A stretch of DNA of 7,147 nt from JBCBXA01 sp039816825 (lineage in GTDB: Bacteria > Pseudomonadota > Alphaproteobacteria > Rhizobiales > Rhizobiaceae), in the NCBI GenBank assembly GCA_039816825.1, contig JBCBXA010000124.1:1-7147 (forward strand), given 5' to 3'. Positions within the stretch are counted from its first letter, which is position 1. The number at the start of each line of letters is the position of its first letter. The notes beneath the pieces were generated by a model. The model had not been told where the DNA came from. It made no database searches and saw nothing but the letters and a program-made list of their open reading frames with translations. A program made the translations under genes and the position numbers. Positions 4,926 through 7,147 of this stretch are shown one piece after another.

Positions 4926-5968
4926 TGGTAAATCTAAAGACATTGTCTAACCATCTGGGCCTGTCTCAAGCGACCGTCAGTCGGGCGCTGAATGGCTTTC
5001 CCGAGGTGAGGGAAGAAACCAGAAAACGTATTTTTGAAGCCGCCGACGAGCTGGGTTATCGGCCCAACCCCAATGCGCAAAAACTGGCGACCGGGCGGGC
5101 CAACTCCATCGGCTTCATTTTCCGAGGCGCTGAAAACCTGTTTCTCGATCCACATTTCAGCGAGTTCCTGGCTGGCATTTCTTCACGGCTTGCTCGATCG
5201 GATGTCGATCTGACGTTCGCCGCTGCCGAGCCGGAGGATGAGATCGCCACTTATGAACGTTTTGCCCGGACCCGGCGGGTGGATGTACTGATTCTTTCCG
5301 CCCCATCCCTGAAAGATCCGCGCCTGCCGCTCCTCAGGAAGCTTGAGATGCCGTTCGTGCTGCATGGTCGAACCGAAGTCGAGCCGGATGCAGGGCACGG
5401 CCATGACCTCTACGATATCGACAATCTCAACGCTTTTCGGCGCGCGACCAACCATCTCCTGGAACTGGGCCATCGCCGTATCGCCTGCATCAATGGCGAG
5501 GTGCGTTTGAACTATGCCCATGACCGACAGATGGGATATGAGGCCGCCCTCGAAGACGCCGGTCTTCCAGTCGATCCGCTCCTGTGCTCAAGCGCTCCCA
5601 TGCTGGAAGAGGAGGGCTTTGCCGCCGTCAAACGCATGATGGCGCTGGAGGAGCCGCCGACCGCTTATCTGTGCGCCTCCACGCTCTTGGCCCTCGGCGT
5701 GGGGCGCGCTTTGAGAAACACATCCCTCAAAGTCGGAAAGGACGTCGCGCTTGTGGCCCACGACGACGTGCTGCCCTTTCTCAGAGCCGACCATTATGAG
5801 GTGCCCCTCACCGTGCTGCGTTCGCCCATCCGGGAAGGTGGAGTGGCCGTGGCCGATCTCGCGTTGGAACGCCTTGCCAAGGGAGCCGAAATGCCCCATC
5901 GGGCGTTGGTAGCGGATGTAGAGCTCGTCGTACGGGCCTCTTCCTGTCCGGGCCCTTACGCCACCTGA
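4925..5968 (+). CDS. LacI-family transcriptional regulator
   Basis: The product is 347 residues, a normal length for the family. The N-terminal helix-turn-helix is clear: LKTLSNHLGLSQATVSRALN (4-23), followed by FPEVREETRKRIFEAADELGYRPNPNA and the hinge helix around QKLATG (52-57), with L54 where family members insert a leucine into the operator. Residues 60-340 form the sugar-binding-protein-like effector domain, with GHRR (182-185) and AHDD (278-281) at usual family positions. The DNA-binding part resembles rhizobial AglR-type regulators of alpha-glucoside use, but the ligand cannot be inferred. The GTG start is chosen because it puts the helix-turn-helix at the usual distance; there is no good ribosome-binding site before it. 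No sugar transporter or catabolic gene adjoins it. psd begins 21 bp downstream on the same strand, an unusual neighbour for a LacI-type regulator. Confidence 0.92.
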   Translation: MVNLKTLSNHLGLSQATVSRALNGFPEVREETRKRIFEAADELGYRPNPNAQKLATGRANSIGFIFRGAENLFLDPHFSEFLAGISSRLARSDVDLTFAAAEPEDEIATYERFARTRRVDVLILSAPSLKDPRLPLLRKLEMPFVLHGRTEVEPDAGHGHDLYDIDNLNAFRRATNHLLELGHRRIACINGEVRLNYAHDRQMGYEAALEDAGLPVDPLLCSSAPMLEEEGFAAVKRMMALEEPPTAYLCASTLLALGVGRALRNTSLKVGKDVALVAHDDVLPFLRADHYEVPLTVLRSPIREGGVAVADLALERLAKGAEMPHRALVADVELVVRASSCPGPYAT

Positions 5969-5989
5969 TTACCTTTGGAGCCAGCAGCC

Positions 5990-6682
5990 ATGAAGACCAT
6001 GGACGCCGTTATCAAACCCATGCACCGCGAAGGCTGGAAGTTTGTCGCGATCTTCGCGGTCGCAACCCTCATTCTGTTTGCCATATGGGAGCCGTTGGGA
6101 TGGCTCGGCGTAGTCCTGACAATCTGGTGCTACTACTTCTTTCGAGACCCTGTGCGCCATACGCCGACACGGGAAGGACTGGTCGTCAGTCCCGCCGATG
6201 GCATCATTTCGCTGATTGAGCCCGCCTCGCCGCCGCCTGAATTGGGCCTCGGAGAAGACAAGCTCACCCGCGTCTCAGTGTTTATGAATGTCTTCAACGT
6301 GCACGTGAACCGCGCGCCGGTGCCTGGCGTCGTCGAAAAAGTCGCCTACAAGCCCGGCAAGTTCCTCAACGCGTCGCTCGACAAGGCCAGCGAGGACAAT
6401 GAACGCAATTCCATCTCAATCCGCATGAATGACGGACGTCTGATCACTTCAACACAGATTGCGGGCCTGGTGGCCCGACGCATTCTTTGTGAGGTTCTGG
6501 AAGGCCAGTCGATGGAAGTTGGTGAGCGCTTCGGACTGATCAGGTTTGGCAGCCGGGTGGATGTCTATTTGCCCGAAGGGGTTGAGCCGCTCGTGGCGGT
6601 CGGTCAGACCATGGTGGCAGGCGAGTCCGTTCTAGCGGATTTGAACGGGTTTGAAGCTGCCCGAGAGGTCCGTGCTGCCTGA
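5990..6682 (+). CDS. psd: Phosphatidylserine decarboxylase proenzyme, short type
   Basis: Psd decarboxylates phosphatidylserine to phosphatidylethanolamine at the inner membrane, the last step of PE synthesis. The 230-residue length is typical of the short rhizobial type. Hydrophobic stretches at about 15-33 and 36-51 anchor the N-terminus. They are followed by FRDPVRHTP (51-59), SPADG (67-71, with probable catalytic D70) and FMNVFNVHVNRAP (98-110, with probable catalytic H105). The self-cleavage site is the Gly-Ser pair in RFGSR (G187-S188): S188 would become the pyruvoyl cofactor of the small alpha chain, leaving the larger beta chain before it. The ATG at 5990 has GGAG nine bases upstream (5977-5980); an alternative TTG at 5975 overlaps that site and is rejected. 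The gene follows the LacI-family regulator by 21 bp, and its stop overlaps the pssA start by one base, so coupling with pssA is likely. Confidence 0.96.
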   Translation: MKTMDAVIKPMHREGWKFVAIFAVATLILFAIWEPLGWLGVVLTIWCYYFFRDPVRHTPTREGLVVSPADGIISLIEPASPPPELGLGEDKLTRVSVFMNVFNVHVNRAPVPGVVEKVAYKPGKFLNASLDKASEDNERNSISIRMNDGRLITSTQIAGLVARRILCEVLEGQSMEVGERFGLIRFGSRVDVYLPEGVEPLVAVGQTMVAGESVLADLNGFEAAREVRAA

Positions 6683-7147
6683 TGGATGATGATCCGTTAG
6701 AAGAGGTTATTGAGGCCGGGCAAACGCCCGAAAACGAACGGCGCGCCCGGCGGCTGGCTCTTCGGCAGGCGCTCCCTGCGCGTGTCTTGGTTCCCAATCT
6801 GCTCACGATACTGGCTTTGAGCGCCGGGCTCACGGCCATCCGCTTTGCGCTGCAGGAACGCTACGAACTGGCTGTCACGCTGATCCTGCTGGCCGCTTTC
6901 CTTGATGGCTTGGACGGTCGCGTTGCACGGTACATGAAGGGTGTCAGCAAGCTTGGCGCCGAAATGGATTCCCTGGCCGACATCGTGAACTTCGGTGTGG
7001 CGCCAGCCCTCATGCTCTACGCCTGGGCGTTGCAGGACATGCGGTCGCCGGGGTGGATTGCCGTTCTCATCTACGTGGTTTGCTGCTTGCTTCGATTGGC
7101 CCGCTTCAACGTGATGAATCGGGAAGAGCAGGACACGCCGGATGCCA
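6682..7147 (+). CDS. pssA: CDP-diacylglycerol-serine O-phosphatidyltransferase (partial)
   Basis: PssA is an integral membrane enzyme that condenses CDP-diacylglycerol with L-serine to phosphatidylserine, the substrate of Psd. The frame begins with ATG at 6682 inside the psd stop (TGATG) and is open to the right edge: 155 codons are visible and the C-terminus is missing. The complete CDP-alcohol phosphatidyltransferase signature D-x2-DG-x2-AR-x8-G-x3-D-x3-D is present at residues 75-100, with D75, D78, D96 and D100 as the metal and catalytic aspartates. Hydrophobic segments surround it at about 35-53, 61-74, 101-117 and 125-140. The family block LLRLARFNV (136-144) supports type II phosphatidylserine synthase over phosphatidylglycerophosphate or cardiolipin synthases. 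The first 30 residues are hydrophilic and charged, a cytoplasmic tail. Order and overlap with psd match the conserved psd-pssA pair of Hyphomicrobiales. Confidence 0.95.
   Translation, partial: MDDDPLEEVIEAGQTPENERRARRLALRQALPARVLVPNLLTILALSAGLTAIRFALQERYELAVTLILLAAFLDGLDGRVARYMKGVSKLGAEMDSLADIVNFGVAPALMLYAWALQDMRSPGWIAVLIYVVCCLLRLARFNVMNREEQDTPDA

Noticed and set aside
1..7147. CRISPR arrays, insertion sequences, tRNA or rRNA genes, phage or toxin-antitoxin genes
   Set aside because: None was seen on either strand; the genes present are mainly metabolic, envelope and regulatory.

Overview
The window looks like chromosomal DNA of an alphaproteobacterium, most likely of the order Hyphomicrobiales (Rhizobiales). 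Three things suggest this: a secreted protein with a BA14K-type C-terminus, a family largely confined to that order; a short, rhizobial-type phosphatidylserine decarboxylase overlapped by a phosphatidylserine synthase gene; and a ureD-ureA order followed by an extra small gene before the point where ureB would be expected. The genus cannot be fixed by reading alone. Most genes are GC-rich with strong codon bias, so many long shadow frames occur opposite the real genes.

Leftward arm (1-1508, minus strand): ureD (urease accessory protein), then ureA (urease gamma subunit), then the first 87 codons of an unrecognised membrane protein whose ATG overlaps the ureA stop (TGATG). ureB, ureC and the remaining accessory genes, if present, lie beyond the left edge.

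Divergent control region (about 1509-1622): it separates ureD from glpD and holds a good sigma-70-like promoter (TTGGCA, 17 bp, TATGCT) pointing to glpD.

Rightward arm (1623-7147, plus strand): glpD (aerobic FAD-dependent glycerol-3-phosphate dehydrogenase); a secreted BA14K-family protein; a secreted single-domain FAS1 (fasciclin) protein closed by a clear rho-independent terminator; then a LacI-family regulator, psd and pssA. The regulator, psd and pssA are tightly spaced (21 bp, then a 1-bp TGATG overlap) and could be one transcript. PssA makes phosphatidylserine from CDP-diacylglycerol and serine, and Psd converts it to phosphatidylethanolamine. GlpD oxidises glycerol-3-phosphate, the phospholipid backbone precursor, so lipid metabolism loosely links the two ends, but the sequence shows no common control.

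Non-coding structure is concentrated around the two secreted-protein genes. Each has a hairpin 6-8 nt upstream of its Shine-Dalgarno sequence, and in the BA14K leader the hairpin has a competing alternative. The 304-bp gap before the FAS1 gene contains a long imperfect hairpin and three TCAC...GTGA dyads. I found no CRISPR array, tRNA, rRNA, insertion sequence or phage gene, and no clear unknown multi-gene system. The best leads are the coupled membrane protein after ureA, the N-terminal module of the BA14K protein, the leader hairpins, and the regulator placed in front of psd-pssA.
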